The notes beneath the pieces were generated by a model, which was not told the origin of the DNA, did not search any database, and was given only the letters and a program-made list of their open reading frames with translations. A stretch of 64,000 bases of DNA from Candidatus Accumulibacter sp. ACC003 (GTDB lineage: Bacteria; Pseudomonadota; Gammaproteobacteria; Burkholderiales; Rhodocyclaceae). Each line of letters opens with the position of its first letter. Within the stretch, counting starts at the first letter, position 1. The stretch covers positions 558,001 through 622,000 of the forward strand of contig NZ_CAJQTX010000009.1 of assembly GCF_907163085.1 (NCBI RefSeq), read 5' to 3'. The translations under genes were made by a program, and so were the position numbers. This document shows positions 18,354 through 28,336 of this stretch, in pieces.

Positions 18354-19853
18354 ATGAAGCACGCGCTGCTCTTCTCGGTGTTCATCGTCGCTTCATGTGG
18401 TCTGGCCTACGAGTTGATCGCCGGCGCGCTGGCCAGCTATCTGCTCGGTGACTCGGTCACCCAGTTCTCGACGGTGATCGGCAGCTACCTGTTCGCCATG
18501 GGGATCGGCTCGTGGCTGTCGCGCTACGTCGAACAGCATCTGGTGGCGCGCTTCATCCAGGTCGAATTGATCGTCGGGGTCATCGGCGGTCTGTCGGCGA
18601 CCGGCCTGTTCTTCATCTTTGCCTGGTCACCGGCGCCGTTCAAACTGGCGCTCTACCTGTCGGTGTCGGGAATCGGCGTGCTGGTCGGGCTGGAGATTCC
18701 GCTGATCATGCGAATTCTGAAGAGCGACCTGGCTTTCAAGGATCTGGTTTCGCAGGTACTGACCTTCGATTACCTCGGCGCGCTGGCCGTCTCGATCCTC
18801 TTTCCGGTGCTGCTCGTGCCGCACCTCGGGCTGATGCGCAGCGGCCTGCTGTTCGGGCTGCTCAACGTCGCCGTGGCGCTGTGGGCGTGGTGGCTGTTTC
18901 GCGAGCAATTGCGCCACTTCCGCTGGCTGCTGACCCAGGGCGCGACGGCGATGCTCGGATTGCTGCTGGCCTTCATCGCCGCCGGCGAGCTGACGTCGCT
19001 GGCCGAGGCCAATCTCTACGCCGACGAGATCGTGCACGCCGAGAGCACGCCCTACCAACGGATCGTCATCACCCGCTGGAAGGACGACCTGCGCCTGCAT
19101 CTGAACAACAACCTGCAGTTCAGTTCGCGCGACGAGTACCGCTACCACGAGGCGCTGGTCCATCCCGGGCTGGCGACGCTGCCGGCGGCGCGGCGGGTGC
19201 TGGTACTCGGCGGCGGCGACGGCCTGGCGCTGCGCGAGATTCTGAAGTACCCGCAGGTCGAGTCGGTGACGCTGGTCGACCTCGACCCGGCGATGACCCG
19301 GCTGTTTGCCAGCGCGCCCTTGTTGCGCAAGCTCAACGACGATGCCCTGCATTCGCCGCGAGTGCAGGTGGTCAATGCCGACGCGCTGCAGTGGCTGGAG
19401 GACAACGACGAGCTGTTCGATTTCGTCGTCGTCGATTTTCCCGACCCGTCGAACTTTGCCATCGGCAAGCTTTACAGTTCGGCTTTCTATCGCCTGCTCG
19501 AGAAACACCTCGCCGGCGACGCGCTGGCGGTGATCCAGTCCACCTCGCCGCTCTACGCTCGGCAGTCGTTCTGGTGCATCGTCAACACCATCGAGAGCGT
19601 CGGCCTGGTGGCGACGCCCTACCACGCGCTGGTGCCATCGTTCGGCGAATGGGGTTTCGTCCTCGCCGGTCGCCGCGCCTACCGACCGCCGCTTGCGTAC
19701 AGCGTAGACACCCGCTTCCTGACACCGGCGACGACGCCGACGTTGTTCCTCTTCGCCAAGGACATGGCGCGCGTCGACGCCGAGGTCAACCGCCTGAACA
19801 GCCAGGTGCTGGTTCGCTACTTCGAGAACGAGTGGCGGCAGGTAATCCGCTAG
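18354..19853 (+). CDS. membrane-anchored spermidine synthase-like protein
   Basis: A 499-residue protein. The N-terminal 210 residues contain about seven membrane helices, beginning FSVFIVASCGLAYELIAGAL. The C-terminal half is a spermidine-synthase-type Rossmann domain with VLVLGGGDGLALREI (SAM/decarboxySAM motif I), LVDLDPAMTRL and VVVDFPDPSNF. In polyamine aminopropyltransferases the corresponding residues bind decarboxylated SAM and the amine; here the fold is clear but the substrate is uncertain. It is followed 4 bp later by a secreted FAD oxidoreductase, which argues for a linked membrane function rather than ordinary cytosolic polyamine synthesis. Confidence 0.82.
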   Translation: MKHALLFSVFIVASCGLAYELIAGALASYLLGDSVTQFSTVIGSYLFAMGIGSWLSRYVEQHLVARFIQVELIVGVIGGLSATGLFFIFAWSPAPFKLALYLSVSGIGVLVGLEIPLIMRILKSDLAFKDLVSQVLTFDYLGALAVSILFPVLLVPHLGLMRSGLLFGLLNVAVALWAWWLFREQLRHFRWLLTQGATAMLGLLLAFIAAGELTSLAEANLYADEIVHAESTPYQRIVITRWKDDLRLHLNNNLQFSSRDEYRYHEALVHPGLATLPAARRVLVLGGGDGLALREILKYPQVESVTLVDLDPAMTRLFASAPLLRKLNDDALHSPRVQVVNADALQWLEDNDELFDFVVVDFPDPSNFAIGKLYSSAFYRLLEKHLAGDALAVIQSTSPLYARQSFWCIVNTIESVGLVATPYHALVPSFGEWGFVLAGRRAYRPPLAYSVDTRFLTPATTPTLFLFAKDMARVDAEVNRLNSQVLVRYFENEWRQVIR

Positions 19854-19857
19854 GGTC

Positions 19858-21507
19858 ATGGATCGCCGCCGCTTCCTCGGCTCGGTCGCTGCTGCCGGCG
19901 CCGCTTCTCTGACCGGCTGCGACGGCGCCCGCCCGCCGCTGCCGCCTGGCGAGCTGCTCGGGACTTCGTTGGCAACAGGCCACCGGCTGCGCGATCGCCA
20001 ACTGGCGACGCCGGGCGAGACCCGCGAAGTGCCGGTGCTGATTGTCGGCGCCGGCATCGGCGGCCTTGCCGCCGGCTGGAAACTGGCGCGATCGGGCTTC
20101 GCCGATTTTCTGCTGCTCGAACTGGAGGACGAGGTCGGCGGCAACGCTCGTGCCGGTCGCAACGCCGTCAGTGCCTATCCCTGGGGCGCGCACTACCTGC
20201 CCTTACCGACGCGCGAGGCGACAGCGGTACGCGAACTGCTCGCCGAACTCGGCGTCCTGCAGGGCGATCCGCGCGCGCTGCAGCCCGAGTACGACGAGCG
20301 CTATCTGTGCGCGACGCCGCAGGAACGACTTTATCGCGACGGCCGCTGGCACGAAGGCATCGTTCCGCAAGCCGGCGGCGCCGCCGAGCGCGCGCAATAC
20401 GCGCGCTTCTTCGCGCAGATGGAAGCCTTCCGGCACCGCCGCGACAGCGCCGGCCGACGCGCTTTCGCCCTGCCGATGGCGCTGTCGAGCCGCGACGCCG
20501 ATTTGCTGGCGCTCGATACGATCAGCATGCGCGACTGGCTGCTGGCGCAGGGCTTCACCTCACCCGAGCTGCACTGGTACGTCAATTACGCGTGTCGTGA
20601 CGACTATGGTTCGAACAGCGCCACCGTCTCGGCGTGGGCCGGCATCCACTATTTCGCGTGCCGCGACGGCGAAGCGCGCAACGCCAGCAGCGATACCGTT
20701 CTCACCGCGCCAGCCGGCAACGCCTGGCTGGCGGCCGGCATGCGGCGCTCGATCGACGAGCGTGTCGGCGAGCGCTCATTGACCGGCGCGCTGGCGTTTC
20801 GCGTCGCACCGGCCGACGATCGCCAGCCGGCCGGCAAGCTGGCGATCGACGTCTGGCTGGCGGACGAAGGTCGGACGCTGCGGGTGTTCGCCGAGCAACT
20901 GATCTGGGCGGCGCCGCTGTTCCTCGTGCCCTACGTGTTTATCGGCGAGCCGGCGCTGCATGCCGCCGCGCGCGCCTACAGCTACGCGCCCTGGCTGGTT
21001 GCCAACCTGACGCTGTCGCGCTTCCCCAAGGACCGCCATGGTGCACCGGCGGCCTGGGACAACGTGCTCTACGACGGCAGCGGCCTCGGCTATGTCGTCG
21101 CCACGCACCAGCAGATGCGACTCTGGCCAGGCGCCACGGTACTGACCTGGTACCGGGCCTTCGACGACTTCAGCCCGCCGCTCGGCCGCGCCGCGCTGCG
21201 CGATACGACGCGCGCGGCCTGGGCCGAACAAATCCTCGCCGAGCTCGAACGACCGCACGCCAACATCCGGCAGCTGACGACGCGCCTCGACGTCTTCCGC
21301 AACGGCCACGCGATGGCCCGGCCCGTCCCCGGTCTGATCACCGGCGCCGCCCGCCAGCAGTTCACCGTCGACCGCCGGCGACTGCTCTTTGCGCACGCCG
21401 ACGTCAGCGGTTTCTCGCTCTTTGAAGAAGCGCAGTATCGCGGCGTCCTGGCCGCCGAGCGGACGCTGCGCCGGCTCGACGTGCCTTTTGAAACTTCGCT
21501 GGAGTGA
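19858..21507 (+). CDS. Tat-exported lipoprotein FAD-dependent oxidoreductase
   Basis: A 549-residue flavoprotein. The N terminus MDRRRFLGSVAAAG carries a twin-arginine motif, and the signal ends in a lipobox-like LTGC, so a folded flavoprotein probably becomes anchored outside the cytoplasm. The dinucleotide-binding motif VLIVGAGIGGLAAGWKLA is followed by an acidic LELEDEVGGN segment, typical of amine-oxidase/NAD(P)-binding_8 flavoproteins. The gene starts 4 bp after the spermidine-synthase-like gene. Oxidation of an amine made by that neighbour is an attractive inference but unproven. Confidence 0.78.
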   Translation: MDRRRFLGSVAAAGAASLTGCDGARPPLPPGELLGTSLATGHRLRDRQLATPGETREVPVLIVGAGIGGLAAGWKLARSGFADFLLLELEDEVGGNARAGRNAVSAYPWGAHYLPLPTREATAVRELLAELGVLQGDPRALQPEYDERYLCATPQERLYRDGRWHEGIVPQAGGAAERAQYARFFAQMEAFRHRRDSAGRRAFALPMALSSRDADLLALDTISMRDWLLAQGFTSPELHWYVNYACRDDYGSNSATVSAWAGIHYFACRDGEARNASSDTVLTAPAGNAWLAAGMRRSIDERVGERSLTGALAFRVAPADDRQPAGKLAIDVWLADEGRTLRVFAEQLIWAAPLFLVPYVFIGEPALHAAARAYSYAPWLVANLTLSRFPKDRHGAPAAWDNVLYDGSGLGYVVATHQQMRLWPGATVLTWYRAFDDFSPPLGRAALRDTTRAAWAEQILAELERPHANIRQLTTRLDVFRNGHAMARPVPGLITGAARQQFTVDRRRLLFAHADVSGFSLFEEAQYRGVLAAERTLRRLDVPFETSLE

Positions 21508-21537
21508 GCCGTTGGCTGGCGAGCACAGCGATTGGCG

Positions 21538-21559
21538 GCCGAGCGGTGGTGCGCTCGGC
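21538..21559. terminator. hairpin between convergent genes
   Basis: GCCGAGCG (21538-21545) pairs perfectly with CGCTCGGC (21552-21559) around a 6-nt loop. It lies in the 73-bp gap between the FAD oxidoreductase and the convergent chemoreceptor gene. There is no strong T run on either side, so it is a terminator candidate only. Confidence 0.45.
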
Positions 21560-21580
21560 AGGACTTTCGACGCAAGCTTG

Positions 21581-23212
21581 TCAGATACGGAAAAACCCTA
21601 CGGCTTGGCGAAGATCATTCGCCGTCGTGGACAGATCCGTCGCGGTGCTGGACAGTTCGCCCGCGGCGGCACTGTTCTCCTCCGAGCCGCCGGCAATGCT
21701 CTCGACAGCCGCGCTAATTCCGCAACTGCCCTGCCGCTGCGCCTCGACGTTTTGCGCGATCAAGCCGATATCCGAGACCAGCGTTCGCGTTTCGGCGGCA
21801 ATGGCTTCCATCGTCTCCCTGGCCGCCTTCACGGCGCTGATGCTCGCCCGCGCCCGATCCGATCCCGCGCTCATTCCGCGAGCGGCACTCTCGATGCCCG
21901 AGCGAATATCGGCGACCATGGTCGCGATCTGGTCGGTTGATTTTGCCGTGCGTTCAGCCAGCTTGCGGACTTCGTCGGCGACAACGGCAAAGCCGCGTCC
22001 CTGTTCGCCTGCCCGAGCCGATTCGATGGCCGCGTTGAGTGCCAACAGGTTGGTTTGATCGGCGACCGCGCGAATGACGGTGACGATGCCCGATATTTCA
22101 CGGGAACGCTCACCCAGCAAGCTCACGGACTCGGCGGTGGCCTGCACATCGGCGGCGAGATTCTCCACGACGGCCGCCGTACTGACGATTTCCGCGCTCC
22201 CTTGAGCGCAGCGCACGCCGGCCTGCTGCACCCTGATTCGCGCCAAAGCCGCTTGTTCGGCCATCGCCGAGATGCCGCTGGACATCTGCTCCACCGTGCC
22301 AAGCACCGCCGTCACCGAGCCGCTCTGCGTCCGCGCGCTGGCTGCAACGCCGGTCATCGTCGATGACAGCTGCGCCGCCCGGCGGCTCACGGTTTCTGCT
22401 GCAGCGCGAATCTGGCTGACGGTTACGGTCAGCTTCTCGGCCGTGTCATCGAGCGTTCGCAGCAGGTCGCCGACCTCGTCGGCACGCTTGCTGAGGCTCG
22501 CTTGAGCGGCCAGGTCGCCATTGGCGATGTCATTCAGTCGCCGCCGCGCCTCGCCTATGCCGGCCAGCAACGAACGTCCGAAAACGAAGTTGCCAGCAGC
22601 AGCAAGCACAGCACTGAGAACGAATACCAGCAGCAGAACCCCCAGACCTCTCTTTAAGCTCGCCGCGGTCACTGTTTCAACGATTTCCTGTTCGCGCGTA
22701 CTCATCGCGACGACGTCGTCGATGGCTTTGCGGTGTTCGGAATACTGCGCCTCGATTTTCTTCAAGGCGCTATGCACCGCCAGCGAATTGTCACTATTGA
22801 CCGCCGGAATGAACTCCTCCTCGGCGATCTTGTAAAACCGCTGCGCCGGTGCGTGCGCGTCGCTCAGGAAACGAGTCTTGATGTCTTCGGGTAACTGCTG
22901 CGCAAGCCAGAACTGGTGACGTGTTTCGTACTCCTTGTGCAATTTGCCGAAGGTGCTGATCAGATCGTCGCGCTCCGACCGTCGATCCGGGTCGGAGAGT
23001 TGTAGAACGGTCAGGTAGGATTCGACGATGTAGTTCGGGGGCGGCAGGATATCGGCCACCAGATCCTTGTACAACACGATGCGATCGTAGTTGGCGCCTC
23101 CGACCTTGGATTGTTCGATGGTGTGCCACGCCCAGGCACCAAAGACCAGGAAGCCGGTGGCCAGGGCGAGCGCAACCAGGAAGAGTTGGCTGCGCAAACG
23201 AAAAGCGGTCAT
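21581..23212 (-). CDS. methyl-accepting chemotaxis protein
   Basis: A 543-residue transmembrane chemoreceptor. TM1 lies at about residues 8-30 ([20 protein letters not shown]) and is followed by a roughly 150-residue periplasmic four-helix-type sensor. TM2 is at about 190-212, then HAMP, then the signalling domain. The kinase-control hairpin tip is intact in the segment around [19 protein letters not shown]. No C-terminal CheR-binding pentapeptide is visible (it ends AVGFFRI). The start at 23212 ([10 protein letters not shown]) is chosen over the longer frame because it places TM1 near the N terminus. The ligand is unknown. Confidence 0.9.
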   Translation of the reverse strand: MTAFRLRSQLFLVALALATGFLVFGAWAWHTIEQSKVGGANYDRIVLYKDLVADILPPPNYIVESYLTVLQLSDPDRRSERDDLISTFGKLHKEYETRHQFWLAQQLPEDIKTRFLSDAHAPAQRFYKIAEEEFIPAVNSDNSLAVHSALKKIEAQYSEHRKAIDDVVAMSTREQEIVETVTAASLKRGLGVLLLVFVLSAVLAAAGNFVFGRSLLAGIGEARRRLNDIANGDLAAQASLSKRADEVGDLLRTLDDTAEKLTVTVSQIRAAAETVSRRAAQLSSTMTGVAASARTQSGSVTAVLGTVEQMSSGISAMAEQAALARIRVQQAGVRCAQGSAEIVSTAAVVENLAADVQATAESVSLLGERSREISGIVTVIRAVADQTNLLALNAAIESARAGEQGRGFAVVADEVRKLAERTAKSTDQIATMVADIRSGIESAARGMSAGSDRARASISAVKAARETMEAIAAETRTLVSDIGLIAQNVEAQRQGSCGISAAVESIAGGSEENSAAAGELSSTATDLSTTANDLRQAVGFFRI

Positions 23213-23383
23213 TAGATTAATTCCAGTGGCAGCGTGGGCGTGCGCAGTGGCGCGACGGCTCTGCATTGTCGCAGATCCGCGCAGCCGCGAACTGCATCGT
23301 GGCGGCAAAACAAGGTTCAGACGACGACGGCTGATCGGGTCGCCGCGCGGCCCTTGATTGACTCATTACCTGACGCCGCGTAC

Positions 23384-23403
23384 ATTACTGACCGCTCAGT
23401 CAT
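23384..23403. promoter_or_regulatory. putative TetR-family operator
   Basis: The palindrome ACTGACCGCTCAGT (23387-23400) is extended by matching AT bases on both sides, with one mismatch per arm. It ends 12 bp before the start codon of the TetR-family gene that leads the RND efflux operon. This is the usual place for autorepression by such regulators. Confidence 0.6.
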
Positions 23404-23415
23404 TAATATGCCGCA

Positions 23416-24123
23416 ATGAGACCTGACGCCACCCGATCCGAGTCGAATCCTCCTGCCGACAGCCTGCCGCCGCGCCGCCGTCGCAAGGACGCGCGCCCTT
23501 CGGAGTTGACCGCCGCGGCGCTGGCGCTGTTCGTCGACAAGGGCTTTGCGGCGACGCGCCTCGACGATGTCGCGGCCCGCGCCGGCGTCTCGAAAGGGAC
23601 GCTCTACCTGTATTTCGACAGCAAGGAAGCGCTCTTCAAAGCCGTGATCGAGGAAGGGATGGTCGCCGCGCTAACCGCCGCCGAACAGCGTTCGTCCGAT
23701 TTTCAGGGCTCGGCAGCCGATCTCCTGCAGCAGTTGCTGTTCGGCTGGTGGGAGCAGATCGGCAAAACGCCGATGGCCGGCGTCAGCAAGCTGATTGCCT
23801 GTGAATCGAAAAATTTCCCGGAGGTGGCGCAGTATTACCACGAGCGGGTAATCAACCGCGGCCGCGCGCTGTTGCGCGCCGCGCTGCAGCGCGGCGTCGC
23901 CAGCGGCGAGTTTCGCGCGCTTGACCTCGACAGCGCCGTCGAGGTGATCATGGCGCCGCTGCTGCTACTGGCGATCTCGCGTTCATCGCGCTGCTTCGGC
24001 GAGCAGCAAACGTCACCGGAAGCCTACTTGCAGACGCATTTCGAGCTGCTGCTGCGCGGTCTGTGCGGCACCGAATGCGTGCCCGCGGCGCCGCGCGGAG
24101 CGGTGACGGGAAGTGGCGCATGA
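23416..24123 (+). CDS. TetR/AcrR family transcriptional regulator
   Basis: A 235-residue repressor with an N-terminal helix-turn-helix (residues about 30-75: DDVAARAGVSKGTLYLYF, then SKEALFKAVI) and a helical ligand-binding C-terminal domain (TetR_C type, KTPMAGVSKLIACES). It is the first gene of an operon with the RND adaptor and pump genes. Its stop overlaps the adaptor start as ATGA, so it probably represses its own operon through the palindrome just upstream and is released by pump substrates (inference). Confidence 0.88.
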   Translation: MRPDATRSESNPPADSLPPRRRRKDARPSELTAAALALFVDKGFAATRLDDVAARAGVSKGTLYLYFDSKEALFKAVIEEGMVAALTAAEQRSSDFQGSAADLLQQLLFGWWEQIGKTPMAGVSKLIACESKNFPEVAQYYHERVINRGRALLRAALQRGVASGEFRALDLDSAVEVIMAPLLLLAISRSSRCFGEQQTSPEAYLQTHFELLLRGLCGTECVPAAPRGAVTGSGA

Positions 24124-25238
24124 AAGCAGTCGCGGTCGTTCCGGGCAGCTGGCTTCGCCTCGGCGTGGTCGTGGCCTTGCTGGCCTTGCTCGCGGCCTGT
24201 AACCAGGAAGTGTCAGCTCCCGAAATGATCCGTCCGGTGCTGACGCGCGTCCTCGGTGACAGCGCCGGCGACGAGCTCGTCAGTTACTCGGGCGAGGTTC
24301 GCTCGCGCCACGAAACGCCGCTGGCCTTCCGCATTCCCGGCAAGATCAGCGCGCGCCTGGTCGATGCCGGCGCGCTGGTCAAGGCCGGGCAGGTGCTGGC
24401 CCGGCTCGATCCAGGCGATACAGCGCTGTCGGCGTCAGCGGCCGCCGCGCAAGAGCAACTGGCGAACGCCGATCTACGGCGTTTCCGCGATCTGCGCGAC
24501 AAGAACTTTGTCAGTCAGGCGGCGCTCGAGAGCAAGGAAACCGCTTTCAAGGCCGCGCAGGCTCACGCCGACCTGGCGCGCAACCAGGAAGCATACACGG
24601 TCCTACGCGCCGATCACGCCGGCGTCGTCGGCGTAATCACCGCCGAGGTCGGGCAGGTGGTCGCCGCCGGCCAACCGGTGATGCGGCTGGCAAGCGCCGA
24701 CACGCTTGAAGTGGCAATCGCGATTCCCGAGGGACGGATGCCGGAAGTGCGCGCGCTCGAGGACGCCGAGGTGAGCCTGTGGGCCGACCCGCAGGCGCGC
24801 TATCACGGCCGCTTGCGCGAATTGTCGCCGGTCGCCGACCCGGTGACGCGCACCTACGCGGCGCGCGTCTCGATAAGCGATCCCGACGCCCGGATTCTGC
24901 TCGGGATGACCGCCAAGCTGCGTTTTCTTCGTCCACAGGGCCAGGCACGACTGGCGGTGCCGCTGACGGCTATTTTCCAGCACGACGGACAGCCTGCGCT
25001 GTGGGTGGTGATGGCCGATCAGCGCGTCGTTTTGCGACCGGTAAGCGTCGCCAGCTACCGTGAAGACAGTGCGCTGCTGAACAGTGGCGCGCAGGCAGGC
25101 GAAAGAATCGTCGTCGCTGGCGTCCATAAGCTGAGCGCCGGCGAGCGCGTGCGTGTCGTCGATCAGCCGCTGCCGCCCACCGATCCGCCGACCGCTCTGG
25201 CCGCCACCCCGGGGCGATTACCAACGCCGCTGCAATGA
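24120..25238 (+). CDS. RND efflux transporter periplasmic adaptor subunit
   Basis: A 372-residue membrane-fusion lipoprotein. The signal peptide ends in lipobox LLAAC (C near residue 24). It is followed by the barrel-sandwich lipoyl-like domain (GKISARLVDAGALVKAGQVL), an alpha-helical hairpin (about 105-145) and the beta-barrel and membrane-proximal domains (VAIPEGRMPEV, RTYAARVSI). It links the RND pump to an outer-membrane channel. Both ends overlap their neighbours by 4 bp, so tetR-adaptor-pump is one translationally coupled operon. It resembles VexE/TriA-type adaptors. Confidence 0.9.
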   Translation: MKAVAVVPGSWLRLGVVVALLALLAACNQEVSAPEMIRPVLTRVLGDSAGDELVSYSGEVRSRHETPLAFRIPGKISARLVDAGALVKAGQVLARLDPGDTALSASAAAAQEQLANADLRRFRDLRDKNFVSQAALESKETAFKAAQAHADLARNQEAYTVLRADHAGVVGVITAEVGQVVAAGQPVMRLASADTLEVAIAIPEGRMPEVRALEDAEVSLWADPQARYHGRLRELSPVADPVTRTYAARVSISDPDARILLGMTAKLRFLRPQGQARLAVPLTAIFQHDGQPALWVVMADQRVVLRPVSVASYREDSALLNSGAQAGERIVVAGVHKLSAGERVRVVDQPLPPTDPPTALAATPGRLPTPLQ

Positions 25239-28200
25239 GCCCTCCCAACCTGTCCGAATGGGCGCTGCGCCACCGTTCGCTGGTCGCCTACCTGATGGTC
25301 GTCCTGATGCTCGGCGGCGTCGTCGCGTACTTCAAACTGGGCCGCGCCGAAGACCCCGATTTCACTTTCAAGGCGATGGTCGTGCGGACGCTGTGGCCCG
25401 GTGCGACAGCGCACGAGGTCGAACTGCAGGTCACCGAACGCATCGAGAAGCGCTTGCAGGAGGTCCCCTGGGTGGACGTGCTGCGCTCGCAGACGCGCGC
25501 TGGCGAATCGCTGATCACGATCCTGCTGAAGGACTACACACCCAAGAAAGAGGTACCCGAAGCGTGGTATCAGGTGCGCAAGAAGATCGGCGACCTGCGG
25601 CACACGCTGCCACAAGGCGTGCAGGGCCCGTTCGTCAACGACGAGTTCGGCGACACCTTCATTACCATCCTGGCGCTGACCGGCGACGGCTTCGACCTGG
25701 CGGCACTGCGCCGGCACGCCGACCGCATCGCACGTGAGTTGCGCCGCCTGCCCGACGTCAAGAAGACCGAGCTGGTTGGCGTCCAGGAAGAGAAGATCTA
25801 CATCGAGGTGTCGCACGCCAAGCTGGCGACGCTCGGGCTGAACCCGATGACCATCGTCGACGCACTGCGCAAACAGAACGCGATGACGCCGGCCGGCTTC
25901 TACGAAACGCCCTCCGATCGGGTGCGAATTCGCGTCTCCGGCGACTTCGAGTCGATCGCCAGCATTCGCGAAATCGGCATCGAGGCCGGTGGGCGACTAT
26001 TCCGCCTGGGCGACATCGCGAACGTCAAACGCGGCTTTGCCGACCCGCCGACGCCGCGCATGCGCGTCCACGGCGCCGACGCGATCGGCATCGCCGTGGC
26101 CATGAACAAGGGCGGCGACGTGATCCAGCTCGGCCAGCGCCTGCACGCCGAAACCGCTCGCCTGCAGCAGGAACTGCCGCTGGGGATCGACATTCACGTC
26201 GTCGCCGATCAACCCGAGATCGTCAGCCAGTCGATGACCCTGTTCATGTCGTCGCTGGCCGAGGCGGTGCTGATCGTTCTGGCGGTTTCCTTCCTCAGTC
26301 TCGGGATGCGCACCGGCGCCGTCGTCGCGCTGTCGATTCCGCTGGTCCTGGCGGTGACCTTCCTGTTGATGGCCGTTTTCGGCATCGATCTGCAGCGGAT
26401 TTCGCTCGGTGCGCTGATCATTGCCCTGGGGCTATTGGTCGACGACGCGATCATCGCCGTCGAGATGATGGTCGTCAAAATGGAACAGGGCTGGGATCGT
26501 TTTCGGGCGGCAACCTTCGCCTACACCTCGACCGCTTTCCCGATGCTCACCGGCACGCTGATCACCGCCATCGGCTTCATGCCGGTGGGCCTGGCCAAGT
26601 CGGGAGCCGGCGAATACACCTTCTCGATCTTCGCCGTGGTGAGTATCGCGCTGCTGGTGTCGTGGCTGGTGGCGGTGGTGTTTACCCCCTATCTGGGCTA
26701 TCTGCTGCTCGACCCCGACAAGCTCCGGCGCAAGGCGCAGCAGCACGGCGAAGATACTTACGGGACGCCTTTCTACCGGCGCGTGCGAGCCAGCATCGAG
26801 TGGTCGCTGTGTCATCGCTGGCTGGTCATCGGCGCCACCACCATCGCCTTCGCGGCGGCGCTGGCGGTGCTCGCGCTCGGCGTCGAGAAACAGTTCTTCC
26901 CGGCCTCGAGTCGCCCGGAGTTGCTGGTCGACCTGTGGCTGCCGAATGGCGCGTCGCTGCCAGCGACCGAGGCGCAGACCCGGCGGGTCGAGCAGCTGCT
27001 CGCCGAACCCGAAATGGCGAAGTCGGTCCGCTATTACGCCAGCTACCTCGGCAACGGCAGCCCGCGCTTCTACCTGCCGCTGGACCAGCAGTTGTTCAAC
27101 GACAACTTCGCGCAGTTTGTCGTCACCACCCGCGACCTCGAATCGCGCGAAGACCTCAAGCGCCGCCTCGAACAGCGCTTTGCCGACGCTGGCGGCGATT
27201 GGAGCGGCCTGCGGACACGCGTCCTGCGTCTCGAAAATGGTCCGCCGATCGGCTTCCCGGTGCAGTTTCGCGTCTCCGGCGAGGACCTCGGCGAGTTGCG
27301 GCGCGCAGCCGGCGAGGTCGCCGCGGTGATGCGCGCCAATCCGCACCTGCAGGAAGTGAACTTCGACTGGAACGAGATGAGCAAGGTGGTCCGCATCGAT
27401 ATCGACCAGGACCGGGCGCGCGCTCTGGGGATCAGTTCGCAGGAACTCGCCGGCTTCCTCAATTCGATGCTCACCGGCATCACCATCACGCAAATGCGCG
27501 AGGGCGATCAGTTGATCGACGTCGTCGCGCGCGCTGCCGGCGACGAACGCGCCAGGATCTCGGCACTGGCCGACATCAACATCCATACCGCCAGCGGCCG
27601 CTACGTGCCGCTGGCGCAGCTGGCCAGGATCAACTACGCGCTCGAGGACGGCGTCATCGCGCGCCGCAACCGCTTGTCTACGGTGACCGTGCGCGCCGAT
27701 ATTCGCGACGGCATCCAGGCGCCGGTGGTGACCGCGCAGATCGATCCGCGGCTCGACGCCCTGCGCGCCCGCCTGCCCGCCGGCTTCCGGATCGAAGCCG
27801 GCGGCGCCACCGAGGAGTCGGCCAAGGGCGAAAATTCGATCAAGGCGGTGATGCCGCTGATGCTGGTCGGCGTCATCACCTTGCTGATGATCCAGTTGCA
27901 GAACGTCGGCCGCAGCGTTCTGGTACTACTCACGGCGCCGCTCGGGCTGATCGGCGTCGCCGCCGCGCTGCTGATCTTCAAGGTGCCCTTCGGCTTCGTC
28001 GCCAACCTTGGCGTGATCGCCTTGTCGGGGATGATCATGCGCAACGCAGTCATCCTGGTCGATCAGATCAAGCAGGACGAAAAAGCCGGCGCGGCGGCCT
28101 GGGAGGCCGTCGTCGGCGCCACCGTCCGGCGCTTCCGGCCGATCATGCTGACCGCCGCGGCAGCGATTCTGGCGATGATTCCGCTGACCCGCAGCGTCTT

Positions 28201-28336
28201 CTGGGGACCGATGGCGGTGGCCATCATGGGCGGCCTGATCGTCGCCACGCTATTGACCCTGCTCTTTCTGCCGGCGCTCTACGCCGCCTGCTATCGCGTA
28301 CAGCGAGTCGACGGCACGACGGCGGTCGCCGCCTGA
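25235..28336 (+). CDS. efflux RND transporter permease subunit
   Basis: A 1033-residue RND pump (AcrB/TriC-like) of the usual length, with twelve predicted membrane helices in two repeats. The TM4 proton-relay aspartates are visible in IALGLLVDDAIIAVEMM, and large periplasmic loops follow TM1 and TM7. Conserved segments include FKLGRAEDPDF and NLGVIALSGMIMRNAVILVDQI. This is the hydrophobe/amphiphile efflux type rather than metal efflux. No outer-membrane factor gene follows; the next 426 bp are non-coding, so it must borrow a TolC-like channel from elsewhere. Confidence 0.92.
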   Translation: MSPPNLSEWALRHRSLVAYLMVVLMLGGVVAYFKLGRAEDPDFTFKAMVVRTLWPGATAHEVELQVTERIEKRLQEVPWVDVLRSQTRAGESLITILLKDYTPKKEVPEAWYQVRKKIGDLRHTLPQGVQGPFVNDEFGDTFITILALTGDGFDLAALRRHADRIARELRRLPDVKKTELVGVQEEKIYIEVSHAKLATLGLNPMTIVDALRKQNAMTPAGFYETPSDRVRIRVSGDFESIASIREIGIEAGGRLFRLGDIANVKRGFADPPTPRMRVHGADAIGIAVAMNKGGDVIQLGQRLHAETARLQQELPLGIDIHVVADQPEIVSQSMTLFMSSLAEAVLIVLAVSFLSLGMRTGAVVALSIPLVLAVTFLLMAVFGIDLQRISLGALIIALGLLVDDAIIAVEMMVVKMEQGWDRFRAATFAYTSTAFPMLTGTLITAIGFMPVGLAKSGAGEYTFSIFAVVSIALLVSWLVAVVFTPYLGYLLLDPDKLRRKAQQHGEDTYGTPFYRRVRASIEWSLCHRWLVIGATTIAFAAALAVLALGVEKQFFPASSRPELLVDLWLPNGASLPATEAQTRRVEQLLAEPEMAKSVRYYASYLGNGSPRFYLPLDQQLFNDNFAQFVVTTRDLESREDLKRRLEQRFADAGGDWSGLRTRVLRLENGPPIGFPVQFRVSGEDLGELRRAAGEVAAVMRANPHLQEVNFDWNEMSKVVRIDIDQDRARALGISSQELAGFLNSMLTGITITQMREGDQLIDVVARAAGDERARISALADINIHTASGRYVPLAQLARINYALEDGVIARRNRLSTVTVRADIRDGIQAPVVTAQIDPRLDALRARLPAGFRIEAGGATEESAKGENSIKAVMPLMLVGVITLLMIQLQNVGRSVLVLLTAPLGLIGVAAALLIFKVPFGFVANLGVIALSGMIMRNAVILVDQIKQDEKAGAAAWEAVVGATVRRFRPIMLTAAAAILAMIPLTRSVFWGPMAVAIMGGLIVATLLTLLFLPALYAACYRVQRVDGTTAVAA

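Noticed and set aside
26432-27586. 384-residue open frame on the minus strand
   Set aside because: Antisense to the RND pump gene, low-complexity composition.
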